From assembly GCA_021775095.1 (NCBI GenBank), contig JAJFII010000001.1, positions 1 to 64,000 of the forward strand: DNA of 64,000 bases, read 5' to 3'. The notes under the pieces were generated by a model, which saw nothing but the letters and a program-made list of their open reading frames with translations, ran no database searches and was not told the origin of the DNA. Shown here one piece after another: positions 1-9,244 of this stretch. This DNA is from Rhodospirillales bacterium. GTDB taxonomy: Bacteria; Pseudomonadota; Alphaproteobacteria; Rhodospirillales; Casp-alpha2. Numbering within the stretch: position 1 is the stretch's first letter; every line of letters begins with the position of its first letter. Both the position numbers and the translations under genes were made by a program.

Positions 1-3000
1 GCGACGGGGACGGAAGACACGGCGATTGCCCTGGATATCGATGTTGCGTCTGTTGATGAAGTGCAGTCCGTGAACCTGTCGGATGTTCCGACCGGTGCGG
101 TTCTCAGTGCCGGCACGGACAACGGTAATGGTAGCTGGACACTAACACCGGATCAACTGACCGGCTTGACGATCACCCCGCCTGCGGATTCCGATGCGGA
201 CTTCACCCTGGCGGTGACAGTGACGACGGTGGACGGTACGGATACGGCGACGACGAGCGATACGATGCAGGTCACGATTATTGCCGACGCCGACGCCCCG
301 ACAGTTGCAACGTCGGACGCGACGGGTACGGAAGACACGGCCATCGCCCTCGATTTTACGGCTTCGCTTGTCGACACAGACGGCTCAGAGACACTGTCGG
401 TGACGATCTCCAGTGTTCCCGATGGTGCGATTTTAAATGCCGGCACGGACAACGGTGACGGCAGTTGGACCCTGACACCGGATCAACTTGCGGGTCTGAC
501 GATCACGCCGCCAACAAATTCTGACGCCGACTTCGACCTGACGGTTGTTGCGACGTCAACGGACGGTACGGATACGGCGACGACGAGTGATACCGTGCAG
601 GTGACAGTCACAGCTGTTGCCGATGCACCGACAGTTGCAACGTCGGACGCGACGGGTACGGAAGACACGGCCATCGCCCTCGATATTACGGCTTCGCTTG
701 TCGACACAGACGGCTCAGAGACACTTTCAGTGACGATCTCGGGGGTTCCCGATGGTGCGATTTTAAATGCCGGAATCGATAACGGAGACGGCAGTTGGAC
801 CCTGACGCCGGATCAACTTGCGGATCTGGCAATCACGCCGCCGCGCGATTCTAATGAAAATTTCCAACTCGACGTAAGTGCCATCTCAACAGAGACAGAG
901 CAAAATGGCAGCGAAATATCAACGATGTCGACCACATTGGATGTGGCTGTAACCGGGGTCTCAGATACGCCCTCCTTAACCGCATCGTTGGGCGCGGGGG
1001 AGAGCTATCGCAGTGATGGAGAACCCACTGCGGTGGAGATTGGGTTGAATAATGTGACATCAACAGATAACGGATTCACAGTCACTGCCCGGTCAATTAA
1101 ATCAAATGGTAAGTTAACTAAACCTTCTGCCGACAATGTCAGCTTGCAATCCGACCCTCCCGCTGGATTTGGTGTGAGTGGGAGCGCATCTGGGGCTAAT
1201 TCGGAGCTCGGCTTTGGCACTTCCAGAGGTAATTCCGAACAATTAATTATTTCATTTGATCAGGTTGTAACTTCCATTGACGTGTCTTTTGCCTGGAAAA
1301 ATGAGACAGAAAACGCTTTTTATGAAATCTATAACAATGGAAAAAAAGTCGGTGAAGGGACAAACTACGGAGGCAGCGACGGCATTGATCCGCCAGTAAC
1401 GATCTTTGCAGATTTAAATGGGCAAACGCCTTTTAACAAAATCATCTTTTCGTCTCCGGGCATCGAACATGATTATCTGATTCATTCGCTGACATTCGAA
1501 GGAACTGCAGGGCCCGAAGAGGTTGTCAGGTATCCCCTGAGCATTGAATCCAGTCTGACAGATACCGATGGCTCGGAAACCCTTTCGATCGTGGTCGATA
1601 ACCTGCCCGAAGGCGCGGTGCTTTCTGCCGGAACTGAGAATTCGGACGGCTCGTGGACTTTGCAATCCGGTGATATCGCCGGTTTGACAATTACGGTGCC
1701 GGAAGATGCGTCTGAATTTACTTTGCGGATCGACGCAACATCAACGGAAAATGATGGCGATACGCGTACCGTCTCAACAACCGTTTCTGCCGGTGTTACT
1801 GATGCCACTGCAGATGGCGTCACCCTTACCTCAGCGGATGCGTCGGGGTTCGAGGACACCGCGATCGCGCTGGATATAGATGCCAGCCTAATCGATACGG
1901 ATGGTTCGGAATCCATTAGCATTACGATTGTCGGTGTCCCCGATGGCGCGGTTTTGAGCGCGGGTGCAGACAACGGCGACGGCAGTTGGACACTTACGCC
2001 TGATCAACTGACCGGGCTGACGGTCACACCGGCAACTGACTCGAACACCGATTTTCAGCTTTCCGTCAGTGCGACGGCAACCGAAATAAACGGTGGTGAT
2101 ACGGCTGTACGGGTCGAAACGATCAATGTGGATGTGACCGGTGTTGCCGATGCACCAGGCTTGCACCTGTCGTTAGGCGAACCCGTGAATACGCGTATTG
2201 GCGGAACGACAACGCCAACAACTATTGATGCCGGTAATTTTGCCGATAATGGTGCGGGCTTTTGGGTCACCGGCCGATCCGTCAAACTGGACGGCTCATT
2301 GAGCGAGCCGAGCACCTCCGCAGTCAGTGCGGAATCGGGAGGACTTGGTATTAACGGTGTCGGAAATGGTATAGATGATCAGGTTGGTTATGATTTTGTA
2401 TACCGGGTTTCTGAAGAGCTGATCTTCGCTTTCGACTATGCCGTTGACCAGGTTTCCTTTGATTTCGGTTCTTCTTTTACCGACGGTGAGGTCTTGGGGA
2501 CAGGTGTCACAGGGCTGGCTGAAAATGGCCATTATGATATCTTTCGCGGAGGCCTAAAAGTTGGCGAAGGTGAATTTTCTTCTGCCGATGGGTCAGGGGC
2601 AGTTGCAGCGGTTGCCGATGACGGTGGCCTATTCGATCAAATTGTCTTTACCGCAACAAACACCGGAACCGGCGACCCCATACGCGATGCGGGCGCGGTC
2701 AACGATTTTGTAATTTCCAGTGTGACCTTTCCGGCTGCTGTCGGCGGCACTGCAGCTGCAACCTATGACTTGACCATAGACGGGGTGCTGACTGACATCG
2801 ATGGTTCGGAGACATTATCGATAACTGTAGCCGGACTGCCGGGCGGGGCCGGGCTGAGTGCGGGGATAGAAAATGGCGACGGAACATGGACGCTTAACGC
2901 GTCAGAGCTTCCCGGACTGACGGTCGAAGTGCCGGCCGAAAGCGCCAGCCATTTTACCTTGAATGTGACGGCAACCGCCTTGGAAAACGACGGTGATGCA

Positions 3001-3702
3001 GCGTCTGTGCAGGCCGACATCGCGGTGGTTGTCGATGGGCCACAGGACCCGCCTGAAATAGGTCTCGTGTCAACGGACTTGGTTCATGATTCTCCATTAT
3101 CGCCGATCTTGATTGCACCGGATGCAACGTTATCGGACCCCAACGGTTCAGACATTACAGAAGTCACGATCTCAATTACCGATGGCTATCAATTGGGGGA
3201 TGCTTTCGGGTTTGAGGGATTGAACTTGATTGAGAACGCCCTTGGGGAAACCTATTTTGAGGGCACGAACATTGAACTTGTTGGTGGCGCGTCAAGTCTT
3301 CTCGATATGTCTGACGCGTCCGTTACCTTACGGGGAGTGGATACTGTCGAAAACTATCAGGCGATATTGAACGCTGTTGTCTATAACAGTCTGACTCCTG
3401 ACGTTATTTCAGGCTCACGCGAGATGGCCTTTGAAATCACCGATGACAGCGGGTTGGTAAATACACCAGCGACGGTCAATGTTGATATTTATGACCCGTT
3501 AACTGCTGCGGACCCGGCTGTTGCGGCAGATGAACCGGTTGCAGAGGACTGGTTGACTGCGACAGATGCGCCTGCAGACCCGCTGGCTGATCCCTTAGCT
3601 GATCCGGTCGTAGCTGATCCTTTGAGCGATCCTATCGCCGATGCACCAGCAAGTGAACCTGCACCGACGCCCGATTTCGATTCAACGCCGCTAGGATTGT
3701 AA
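1..3702 (+). CDS. Giant cadherin/VCBS-type repetitive surface protein, C-terminal part
   Basis: The reading frame is open from the first base, so the true start lies upstream; 1233 residues are visible. It is built of roughly 100-110 residue beta-sandwich repeats with the recurring phrases GTEDTAIALD, DTDGSETLSVTI, NGDGSWTLTPDQLAGL and ITPP, typical of bacterial cadherin-like/VCBS adhesin repeats. Two different modules of about 150 residues (around nt 1030-1500 and 2220-2730, each with YEIYNNGKKVGEG or YDIFRGGLKVGEG) interrupt the repeats and resemble each other. The C-terminus is low complexity (ADPLADPLADPVVADPLSDP) and has no recognisable RTX nonapeptides, sortase or PEP-CTERM signal. An extracellular or cell-surface adhesion role is inferred; the secretion route cannot be judged without the N-terminus. 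Confidence 0.85.
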   Translation, partial: ATGTEDTAIALDIDVASVDEVQSVNLSDVPTGAVLSAGTDNGNGSWTLTPDQLTGLTITPPADSDADFTLAVTVTTVDGTDTATTSDTMQVTIIADADAPTVATSDATGTEDTAIALDFTASLVDTDGSETLSVTISSVPDGAILNAGTDNGDGSWTLTPDQLAGLTITPPTNSDADFDLTVVATSTDGTDTATTSDTVQVTVTAVADAPTVATSDATGTEDTAIALDITASLVDTDGSETLSVTISGVPDGAILNAGIDNGDGSWTLTPDQLADLAITPPRDSNENFQLDVSAISTETEQNGSEISTMSTTLDVAVTGVSDTPSLTASLGAGESYRSDGEPTAVEIGLNNVTSTDNGFTVTARSIKSNGKLTKPSADNVSLQSDPPAGFGVSGSASGANSELGFGTSRGNSEQLIISFDQVVTSIDVSFAWKNETENAFYEIYNNGKKVGEGTNYGGSDGIDPPVTIFADLNGQTPFNKIIFSSPGIEHDYLIHSLTFEGTAGPEEVVRYPLSIESSLTDTDGSETLSIVVDNLPEGAVLSAGTENSDGSWTLQSGDIAGLTITVPEDASEFTLRIDATSTENDGDTRTVSTTVSAGVTDATADGVTLTSADASGFEDTAIALDIDASLIDTDGSESISITIVGVPDGAVLSAGADNGDGSWTLTPDQLTGLTVTPATDSNTDFQLSVSATATEINGGDTAVRVETINVDVTGVADAPGLHLSLGEPVNTRIGGTTTPTTIDAGNFADNGAGFWVTGRSVKLDGSLSEPSTSAVSAESGGLGINGVGNGIDDQVGYDFVYRVSEELIFAFDYAVDQVSFDFGSSFTDGEVLGTGVTGLAENGHYDIFRGGLKVGEGEFSSADGSGAVAAVADDGGLFDQIVFTATNTGTGDPIRDAGAVNDFVISSVTFPAAVGGTAAATYDLTIDGVLTDIDGSETLSITVAGLPGGAGLSAGIENGDGTWTLNASELPGLTVEVPAESASHFTLNVTATALENDGDAASVQADIAVVVDGPQDPPEIGLVSTDLVHDSPLSPILIAPDATLSDPNGSDITEVTISITDGYQLGDAFGFEGLNLIENALGETYFEGTNIELVGGASSLLDMSDASVTLRGVDTVENYQAILNAVVYNSLTPDVISGSREMAFEITDDSGLVNTPATVNVDIYDPLTAADPAVAADEPVAEDWLTATDAPADPLADPLADPVVADPLSDPIADAPASEPAPTPDFDSTPLGL
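301..860 (+). repeat. Near-identical 330-bp tandem units inside the surface protein gene
   Basis: The sequence beginning acagttgcaacgtcggacgc occurs at 301 and again at 631, exactly 330 bp (110 codons) apart. About 200 bp after each start are almost identical at the DNA level. The unit entering at base 1 is similar but spaced about 12 bp shorter. Such DNA identity, beyond protein similarity, indicates recent duplication or gene conversion among repeats. Confidence 0.85.
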
Positions 3703-3774
3703 TGTCTGGTAGAAAAGGTTTTTGTTTTGTAGGATTAATCACGCTCAGGTGCGACCTAATTTTCATGAGGCGAC

Positions 3775-5322
3775 ATGACCAGCGACCCTTATAAAAACGT
3801 TATCCTGAGCGAAACCATATACGACCCGGACTTCAGCGCGGCGCGTACTTTGCGACGGGCGATGGAAGCAGCAGATAAAGGAGGTCTCCCGCCCGAAATC
3901 TGCGATGCCTTTTCGCTTTTTATCAGTGAAATTGTTGCCAATCTAATTCGCCATTGTGAGCCAGCCGCCAGCCAAATCACCCTGGAACTTTCAACAATGT
4001 CAGGATCCTGGGTTTGCCAGGTTTTAGATAACGGACCGTCGTTTTCTGCTTTTAGCATCAGTTTGGCAAAAGCCCAGGAAGGTTGGGCGGCAAATAGGGG
4101 GCGTCAGGAAAGCGGCATGGGATTGGCAATGATCGCAAGCATGCTGCCCGATTTCTGGTACGAGACGGCAGAACAGTCATCCGATGGTTTGAATGCGATC
4201 AGTGTCCGCTATCCGGCACGTAAATCGGTTATTACCCGACCCCGGATTGTTGTTGTTGACGATGATATTATGATCCGCCTGTTGATCCGGGCACTTTTTA
4301 ATGACAGTTATCATATTCGTTCCTTCCCCGATGCCATATTGGCCTTGGAAGAGTTGAACGACGAGCCTGTCGATCTGGTCATTTCAGATATCCAGATGCC
4401 GGAAATGAATGGGCTTGAATTTCGTGAGGAATTGTCGAAACGCGACGATGATCTTATTCCATTTATATTTTTGACGGCACAATCGGATTTGGATGTCGCC
4501 AACGAAGCCAGTGATCTTGGTATTGATGATTATATTGAAAAATCCGTTGCTCCTGGAAAATTAAAGGCAACGGTTCAGCGATTGCTACGTCGCCGGGAAT
4601 CCATGCGAGACAAATTATGGGAGCAGATGAGCAAAGATGTTACGGAACCGCTGGAGCCGACTTCGTTGGGGAAAATAGGGCCCTATGAATGTGCCGTCCG
4701 GTCTCGGGTTGCGAGTGCAGGTGGGGGTGATATTTGTTTGCCGGTTGGTGAGAAAGGCGTGTTTTTCGCAGATGTAATGGGGCACGGCGTACGGGCAAAA
4801 ATGATTGCCCACACGATTGCCGCCTATGTGCGTGGACTGATGCTATCCTCAGGAGAAGACTGGGATCCATCTGATTTTATGACTAAAATTTCCAATGCCA
4901 TTGGTGCCGATGAAACCTGTGATTCAACCATTGTTTCTGCTCTTCTGGTTAAAGTCATGGATGATGGTGCCTTTCGGCTCGCTTCGGCGGGCCATCCGTT
5001 TCCCGTTCGTTTTGTGAAAGATGAATTCAGCTATATTGAGATTGGCGGCCCCCTCCTTGGGATGACACAAGGACAAATCTACAAAACAGTTGATCTGCGT
5101 TTGGACGATAACAGTGCATTGTTGTTTTTAACCGATGGCCTGTTTGAAATCAGCAAATCGATAGACGTGCAGAGAGGCGCAGAAACAAAAATGTATGAAA
5201 CGACGTTGGCAATTTTGTCACAAAGTGTGAATGGCATAGCCGATGAGCTCATGTCTACGTTCGATACGATGACTTCTGGGCAGCCGCCGGACGATGCAAC
5301 GATTTTCATCATAAAAACCTAG
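3775..5322 (+). CDS. Anti-sigma-type HATPase / receiver / SpoIIE-like PP2C phosphatase
   Basis: The protein has 515 residues in three parts. Residues about 10-145 form an RsbW-like GHKL ATPase (SEIVANLIRH N-box, DNGPSF, GMGLAMIASM). Residues about 155-275 are a response-regulator receiver (VVVDDD, phospho-acceptor Asp near 205 in VISDIQMPEMNG, LTAQSD). Residues about 305-515 are a PP2C/SpoIIE serine phosphatase (GGDI, FFADVMGHG, LTDGLFE, PPDDAT). The family normally controls partner switching through a STAS anti-anti-sigma protein, which this enzyme would phosphorylate and dephosphorylate. No STAS protein or sigma factor is adjacent, so the partner is unknown. It lies 72 bp downstream of the surface protein gene on the same strand. 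Its stop codon TAG is shared with the first bases of the 268-bp repeat. Confidence 0.9.
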   Translation: MTSDPYKNVILSETIYDPDFSAARTLRRAMEAADKGGLPPEICDAFSLFISEIVANLIRHCEPAASQITLELSTMSGSWVCQVLDNGPSFSAFSISLAKAQEGWAANRGRQESGMGLAMIASMLPDFWYETAEQSSDGLNAISVRYPARKSVITRPRIVVVDDDIMIRLLIRALFNDSYHIRSFPDAILALEELNDEPVDLVISDIQMPEMNGLEFREELSKRDDDLIPFIFLTAQSDLDVANEASDLGIDDYIEKSVAPGKLKATVQRLLRRRESMRDKLWEQMSKDVTEPLEPTSLGKIGPYECAVRSRVASAGGGDICLPVGEKGVFFADVMGHGVRAKMIAHTIAAYVRGLMLSSGEDWDPSDFMTKISNAIGADETCDSTIVSALLVKVMDDGAFRLASAGHPFPVRFVKDEFSYIEIGGPLLGMTQGQIYKTVDLRLDDNSALLFLTDGLFEISKSIDVQRGAETKMYETTLAILSQSVNGIADELMSTFDTMTSGQPPDDATIFIIKT

Positions 5323-5588
5323 GGTCAGGACCCATTAATTTCATGCAATTCTGTTTGTCCGTAAGCATATGAATACAAGAAAACAAGCGCAAGGACATGC
5401 CGGACCTATTCGAGCCTTGTTTTCGCAGAAGGTGTGCGCTTCCTGACAAACCCCGAGGGGCGGGGCGCTTTATCTCTCTGGCTTCGTTGAAAAAACTTGA
5501 AAACCGTGGGGTTTCCTGCGTCTTTCCGCCTAACCGATAAGATAAATCACCTCCGCAGAAGGGATCAAATTAAGGGGTCCTGACCCTA
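5321..5588 (+). repeat. 268-bp REP/MITE-like element, copy 1
   Basis: The element starts agggtcaggacccattaatt and ends ggggtcctgaccct, so its termini are inverted repeats and each terminus is itself a small hairpin (GGGTC-AG-GACCC). A second copy of identical length lies in opposite orientation at 38919-39186, about 90% identical by eye. In this copy the internal reading frame, open in copy 2, is broken by stops (TGA shortly after its ATG at 5343). It is too short for a transposase, so mobilisation in trans, for example by a Y1/REP-associated transposase, is inferred. Confidence 0.8.
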
Positions 5589-5699
5589 ATAAGCCTTCGT
5601 TCTCTTAGGCCTTGATACGACGTTGCGTGCACCCGCTAAAAATCCATCATTTAATTTCCGGTGGGGGGAACGGTAAGCCAGGGTTCGGGTCTTGCGACG

Positions 5700-7043
5700 T
5701 CAGATTGTCGGTGACGGCACAGCAGCGAGACATTGCTCCAATGTCGCCTGTAGTTTGTCACAAATTTCGTCGATATGATCCTGGTCGATGATAAACGGCG
5801 GTGCCAACAGGACGTGATCGCCGGCGACGCCGTCAACACAACCGGCGGATGGATAACAAATCAATCCGTTTTCGCGGGCGACGTCTTTTATCATGGCGGC
5901 CAGTCCGTTGACCGGGTCGAACGGCGTTTTGGTTTGACGGTCGGCGACCAGCTCAATCGCCAGGAAAAGTCCGCGGCCGCGAATATCGCCGACATGGGGG
6001 TGCGCACCGAACCGTTGGTCGAGCTGCCGGCGCAAACGGCCACCTTGTCGCACGACGTTGTCCAACAGGTTTTCTTCGGTAATGACTTCAAGCACGGCCA
6101 GTGCACCGGCACAGGCGACGGCGTGGCTCATATAGGTATGACCATTGGCCAGCGTGCCACTGCCCGCCGCCAGGACATCTGTTACTTTTTGCGACGCGAG
6201 GACCGCCGAAATCGGCTGGTAACCGGCACCCAGCCCCTTGGCGACGGTTATGATATCAGGGGTAACACCTTCCTGCTCCATGGCGAACAGCGAGCCAGTG
6301 CGCCCCATACCGCACATCACTTCATCAGCGATCAGCAGTATGCCGTGACGGTCGCAGAGCGCCCGAATGCCTTTGAAATACCCGGCCACGGGTGGGGCGC
6401 ATCCCAGGCTTGCGCCGGCGACAGGCTCGACGACAAAGGCCATGGCCGTCCCGAGGTGATGGATTTCTGCCTCCAGTTCGTCGATTAGCCGTTCGGCATA
6501 TTGGCCTTCCGTTTCATCGGATTTTTGCTGGCGATAGGCATAACAAGGTGAAACCCGGCCGACCTCCATGAGCATCGGCGCGTATGGCTCGCGGCGTTGC
6601 ATATGACCACCGACGGCCAGTGCGCCGAGCGTGTTGCCGTGATAGGCCATATTCCGGGCAATGAATTTGCAACGTTGCGGTTCGCCTTTTTCGATGAAAT
6701 ATTGGCGTGTCAGTTTCAGCGCCACCTCCATGGCTTCTGATCCGGAGCCGACAAAGGCGGCCTTGCCGTCGCCAAATCCCGTTGGTGCCTGGTCAACCAG
6801 AAGCCTAGCCAGCTGCTCGGTCGGCGCGTTGGTAAAAAACGAAGTATGGGCAAAGGCAACCTGGCCTAATTGGTCGCGGATGCGGGCGATGACTTTCGGG
6901 TGGGAATGGCCCAGACAGGATACAGCCGCACCGCCGGATGCGTCGATATAGCGTTTACCGGTGGTATCCACAAGATAAGGGCCGTCGCCGGTTGCCACGG
7001 TCGGCAGGGTTTTGGCAAAATTCCGATGCAGAACAGCGCTCAT
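5700..7043 (-). CDS. Class III PLP-dependent aminotransferase
   Basis: This 447-residue enzyme of the omega-amino acid/GABA aminotransferase family transfers an amino group from a terminal amine to a keto acid. Visible motifs are GPYLVDTTGKRYIDASGG near the N-terminus, GSGSEAMEVALKLTRQY, LIADEVMCGMGRTG, and TVAKGLGAGYQP with the PLP lysine near residue 269. The frame extends further upstream, but ATG at 7043 is preceded by GGAGTTGGTG and matches the family start, so it is preferred. It diverges from the CoA-transferase operon across a 141-bp region with AT-rich repeated motifs, suggesting joint control. The exact substrate cannot be told from sequence. Confidence 0.88.
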   Translation of the reverse strand: MSAVLHRNFAKTLPTVATGDGPYLVDTTGKRYIDASGGAAVSCLGHSHPKVIARIRDQLGQVAFAHTSFFTNAPTEQLARLLVDQAPTGFGDGKAAFVGSGSEAMEVALKLTRQYFIEKGEPQRCKFIARNMAYHGNTLGALAVGGHMQRREPYAPMLMEVGRVSPCYAYRQQKSDETEGQYAERLIDELEAEIHHLGTAMAFVVEPVAGASLGCAPPVAGYFKGIRALCDRHGILLIADEVMCGMGRTGSLFAMEQEGVTPDIITVAKGLGAGYQPISAVLASQKVTDVLAAGSGTLANGHTYMSHAVACAGALAVLEVITEENLLDNVVRQGGRLRRQLDQRFGAHPHVGDIRGRGLFLAIELVADRQTKTPFDPVNGLAAMIKDVARENGLICYPSAGCVDGVAGDHVLLAPPFIIDQDHIDEICDKLQATLEQCLAAVPSPTI

Positions 7044-7070
7044 CACCAACTCCTTCCACGCAGAAAATAA

Positions 7071-7113
7071 TTTGTATATAAAATAATGATTGATATACAA
7101 AACATATATTGAT
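7071..7113. promoter_or_regulatory. Operator-like AT-rich repeats in divergent promoter region
   Basis: A perfect 9-bp inverted repeat, TTTGTATAT at 7071 and ATATACAAA ending at 7101, lies between the divergent aminotransferase and CoA-transferase genes. It can also be read as three direct TTG-ATA-AAA-type repeats starting at about 7073, 7091 and 7110. Bases 7075-7103 match 13758-13786, upstream of the TRAP genes, at 23 of 29 positions by eye. This suggests one regulator, perhaps the IclR protein at 17042, controls both promoters. Confidence 0.55.
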
Positions 7114-7184
7114 ACAAAGTGCAAGCGACAGAACAACTGGTCCCGTTCTATTTTTGCCATTACTTTGGTCCCGGAGGTGAACTG

Positions 7185-8345
7185 ATGGCCCGTCCCTTTG
7201 AAGGGGTCCACATCGTCGATTTGACCCATGTGCTCGCCGGACCGTTTTGCGCCTATCAGCTCGCCCTGCTTGGCGCCGATGTGATCAAGATCGAACCCGT
7301 CGAATGCCCCGATATATCGAGAGGCCGTGGCCCCGATGACCGGCAGAATGCCGCTGGCATGGGTCTGACCTACCAAACGCAGGCAAGTAACAAACGGGCC
7401 ATTGCCGTCGACATCAAAACCCCCGGCGGACAATCCATCCTGCGTCGTCTGATCGGTAACGCCGATGTTTTGATAGAGAATTATCGCACCGGCGCCTTGG
7501 CCGCCCTGGGTTTTGGTTACGGCGACGTGCAGGCGATCAAGAACGACATCATTTATTGCTCTCTGACCGGGTTCGGACAAACCGGACCGCGCGCCAAGGT
7601 CAATGCTTACGACAACGTCATACAAGCGACGTCAGGAATCATGGATCGCACTGGCGGCGTCAAAACGGCGGCATCCTACGTGGATTATGCCTCGGGAATG
7701 AATGCCGCGTTCGCCATTTCGGCAGCCCTGTATCGCCGACAGCGCGAAGGCGTGGGTACGCATATAGACTGCGCGATGTTTGATTCTGCATTGATGCTTG
7801 TCGGACCGGAAATGAGCGTTGAGTTTGCTCCTGAGAAAGTGCAATCACGGCCGCAGGAGGCAGGTATAGATTGTTATGAAACGGCGGACGGGCGGATAAT
7901 GCTGGGCGCTTTTAATTTCCGCCAGAATGCACGACTTTGGTCGGTATTGGATGAACCGGCGTTCGCCGGGTTGAAGGACTGGCCGAGCCTGTGGGCGGCG
8001 GCGGCGGAAATGCGCAAGGTGTTGTTAAAAAAAATGAAGACCCGTTCGGCCGATGAGTGGGTGCGTCTTTTTCATAAGGCTGGTCTGCCAGCAGAAAAGG
8101 TCCGTTCGCTTGCTGATGCGACGGCCGATCCCCAATTGGCGGCGCGACCGCTTCTCCACACGGTTTCGTCGGATACCGGCGGCACGGCAACGGTACCCAT
8201 GGCGAGTTTTGGTTTCACGGACGACGGTCCCGCGATTACCTCGCCACCGCCGGCATTTTCCGAACACACGGACGCGGTTCTTAGCGAACTGGGTTTCTCG
8301 ACCGATGAGATCACCGCCTTTCGGCAAAGCAAGATCATCGCATGA
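7185..8345 (+). CDS. Family III (CaiB/BaiF) CoA-transferase
   Basis: This 386-residue enzyme moves CoA between carboxylic acids. Family marks are VDLTHVLAGPFCAYQLALLGADVIKIE-type N-terminal sequence, LIENYRTGALAALGFGY, SLTGFGQTGP and MFDSAL, whose Asp near residue 200 aligns with the catalytic aspartate of formyl-CoA transferase. ATG at 7185 follows a strong GGAGGTGA site; an in-frame upstream extension to 7119 lacks one. It is the first gene of a seven-gene operon, and its stop overlaps the next ATG (ATGA). It probably activates the carboxylated intermediate made by the downstream enzymes; the acyl substrate is unknown. Confidence 0.88.
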   Translation: MARPFEGVHIVDLTHVLAGPFCAYQLALLGADVIKIEPVECPDISRGRGPDDRQNAAGMGLTYQTQASNKRAIAVDIKTPGGQSILRRLIGNADVLIENYRTGALAALGFGYGDVQAIKNDIIYCSLTGFGQTGPRAKVNAYDNVIQATSGIMDRTGGVKTAASYVDYASGMNAAFAISAALYRRQREGVGTHIDCAMFDSALMLVGPEMSVEFAPEKVQSRPQEAGIDCYETADGRIMLGAFNFRQNARLWSVLDEPAFAGLKDWPSLWAAAAEMRKVLLKKMKTRSADEWVRLFHKAGLPAEKVRSLADATADPQLAARPLLHTVSSDTGGTATVPMASFGFTDDGPAITSPPPAFSEHTDAVLSELGFSTDEITAFRQSKIIA

Positions 8346-9244
8346 CCGGCACCGTGACGCCCTTCGATGCGGACCTCCATACGCGGCTGCCAACGGCGCT
8401 TCATCACATCGGCTCGCCCAGCGCCTGGGCCCGGATGACCCGCCCGGGCGAAACGATGCATTCGTTTCTGGAAGGCATCGTCTTCGATGACAACGATTGC
8501 ATGTGGCTGGCCGATGTTCCCTATGGCCGGATTTTCAAAGTCAACCCCGCCGGCACTTGGACCTTGGTTCACGCCGACGATGGTGAACCGCATTCTCTGC
8601 GCCCCTTGGCGGACGGCCGGTTTGCCGTTGTCGACTATTCGAAAGGATTACAGGCCTTCGATCCAAAATCCAATCGTCTGGAACCGCTTGCCACGGACTT
8701 CAATGGCCGTCCGTTCCTCGGTCTTTCGGATCTGACGGTTTCGTCTAAGGGTGATATCTGGTTCACCGACAGCGGCCGCACCAGCCTGTCCGACCCACGC
8801 GGCGCATTGTATTGCCGCCAAGCCGACGGAAAACTGAGCTGTCTGCTTGAGATGATTCCCTACCCCAACGGCGTCGTCTTGAGCCCCGGCGAAGATCTTG
8901 TCTACGTTGCGGTGACCCGGGCCAATGCGGTGTGGCGGCTGAAAACCAACGGAGCGGAAACCCCGCCCATGGTCGGACTTTATGTGCAACTTTCCGGCGG
9001 CCTCGGGCCAGACGGACTGGCCATGTCACATAACGGGTTTCTGGCTGTCGCCCATGCGCAAGCAGGCCGCGCATTGGTTTTTGATCCGCGCGGCGACATG
9101 ATTGCTGAAATACGGACACCGCTCGGGACAACGACAACAAGCGTTGCTTTTGACCGTCATAACAACCTCTACATTGTCGAAGCTCAAAGTGGTTCCGTTT
9201 ACAAATCCCCGCCCACCCAATGGAGAAGCCAATGCCCGAAATGA
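8342..9244 (+). CDS. SMP-30/gluconolactonase family hydrolase
   Basis: The 300-residue protein has the six-bladed propeller pattern of SMP-30/gluconolactonase/strictosidine synthase-like enzymes: LEGIVFDDNDCMWLADVPYGRI at the start of blade 1, LSDLTVSSKGDIWFTDSG, PNGVVLSPGEDLVYVA and GPDGLAM. These proteins usually hydrolyse lactones with a divalent metal. It overlaps the CoA-transferase by 4 bp and the DapA-like gene by 13 bp, so it is translationally coupled. A lactone or cyclic imino-ester step in the same catabolic route is inferred. Confidence 0.82.
   Translation: MTGTVTPFDADLHTRLPTALHHIGSPSAWARMTRPGETMHSFLEGIVFDDNDCMWLADVPYGRIFKVNPAGTWTLVHADDGEPHSLRPLADGRFAVVDYSKGLQAFDPKSNRLEPLATDFNGRPFLGLSDLTVSSKGDIWFTDSGRTSLSDPRGALYCRQADGKLSCLLEMIPYPNGVVLSPGEDLVYVAVTRANAVWRLKTNGAETPPMVGLYVQLSGGLGPDGLAMSHNGFLAVAHAQAGRALVFDPRGDMIAEIRTPLGTTTTSVAFDRHNNLYIVEAQSGSVYKSPPTQWRSQCPK

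Noticed and set aside
1482-1973. Minus-strand frame of 163 codons inside the surface protein gene
   Set aside because: The Ser/Val/Ala-rich composition is the antisense of the repeats; other minus frames in the same gene look identical in kind.
1-3702. RTX toxin or type I secreted calcium-binding protein
   Set aside because: No GGxGxDxxx nonapeptides are visible in the present part; only cadherin/VCBS-like repeats are.
5775-6488. Plus-strand frame of 237 codons
   Set aside because: It is antisense to the aminotransferase with all its PLP motifs and has no ribosome site.
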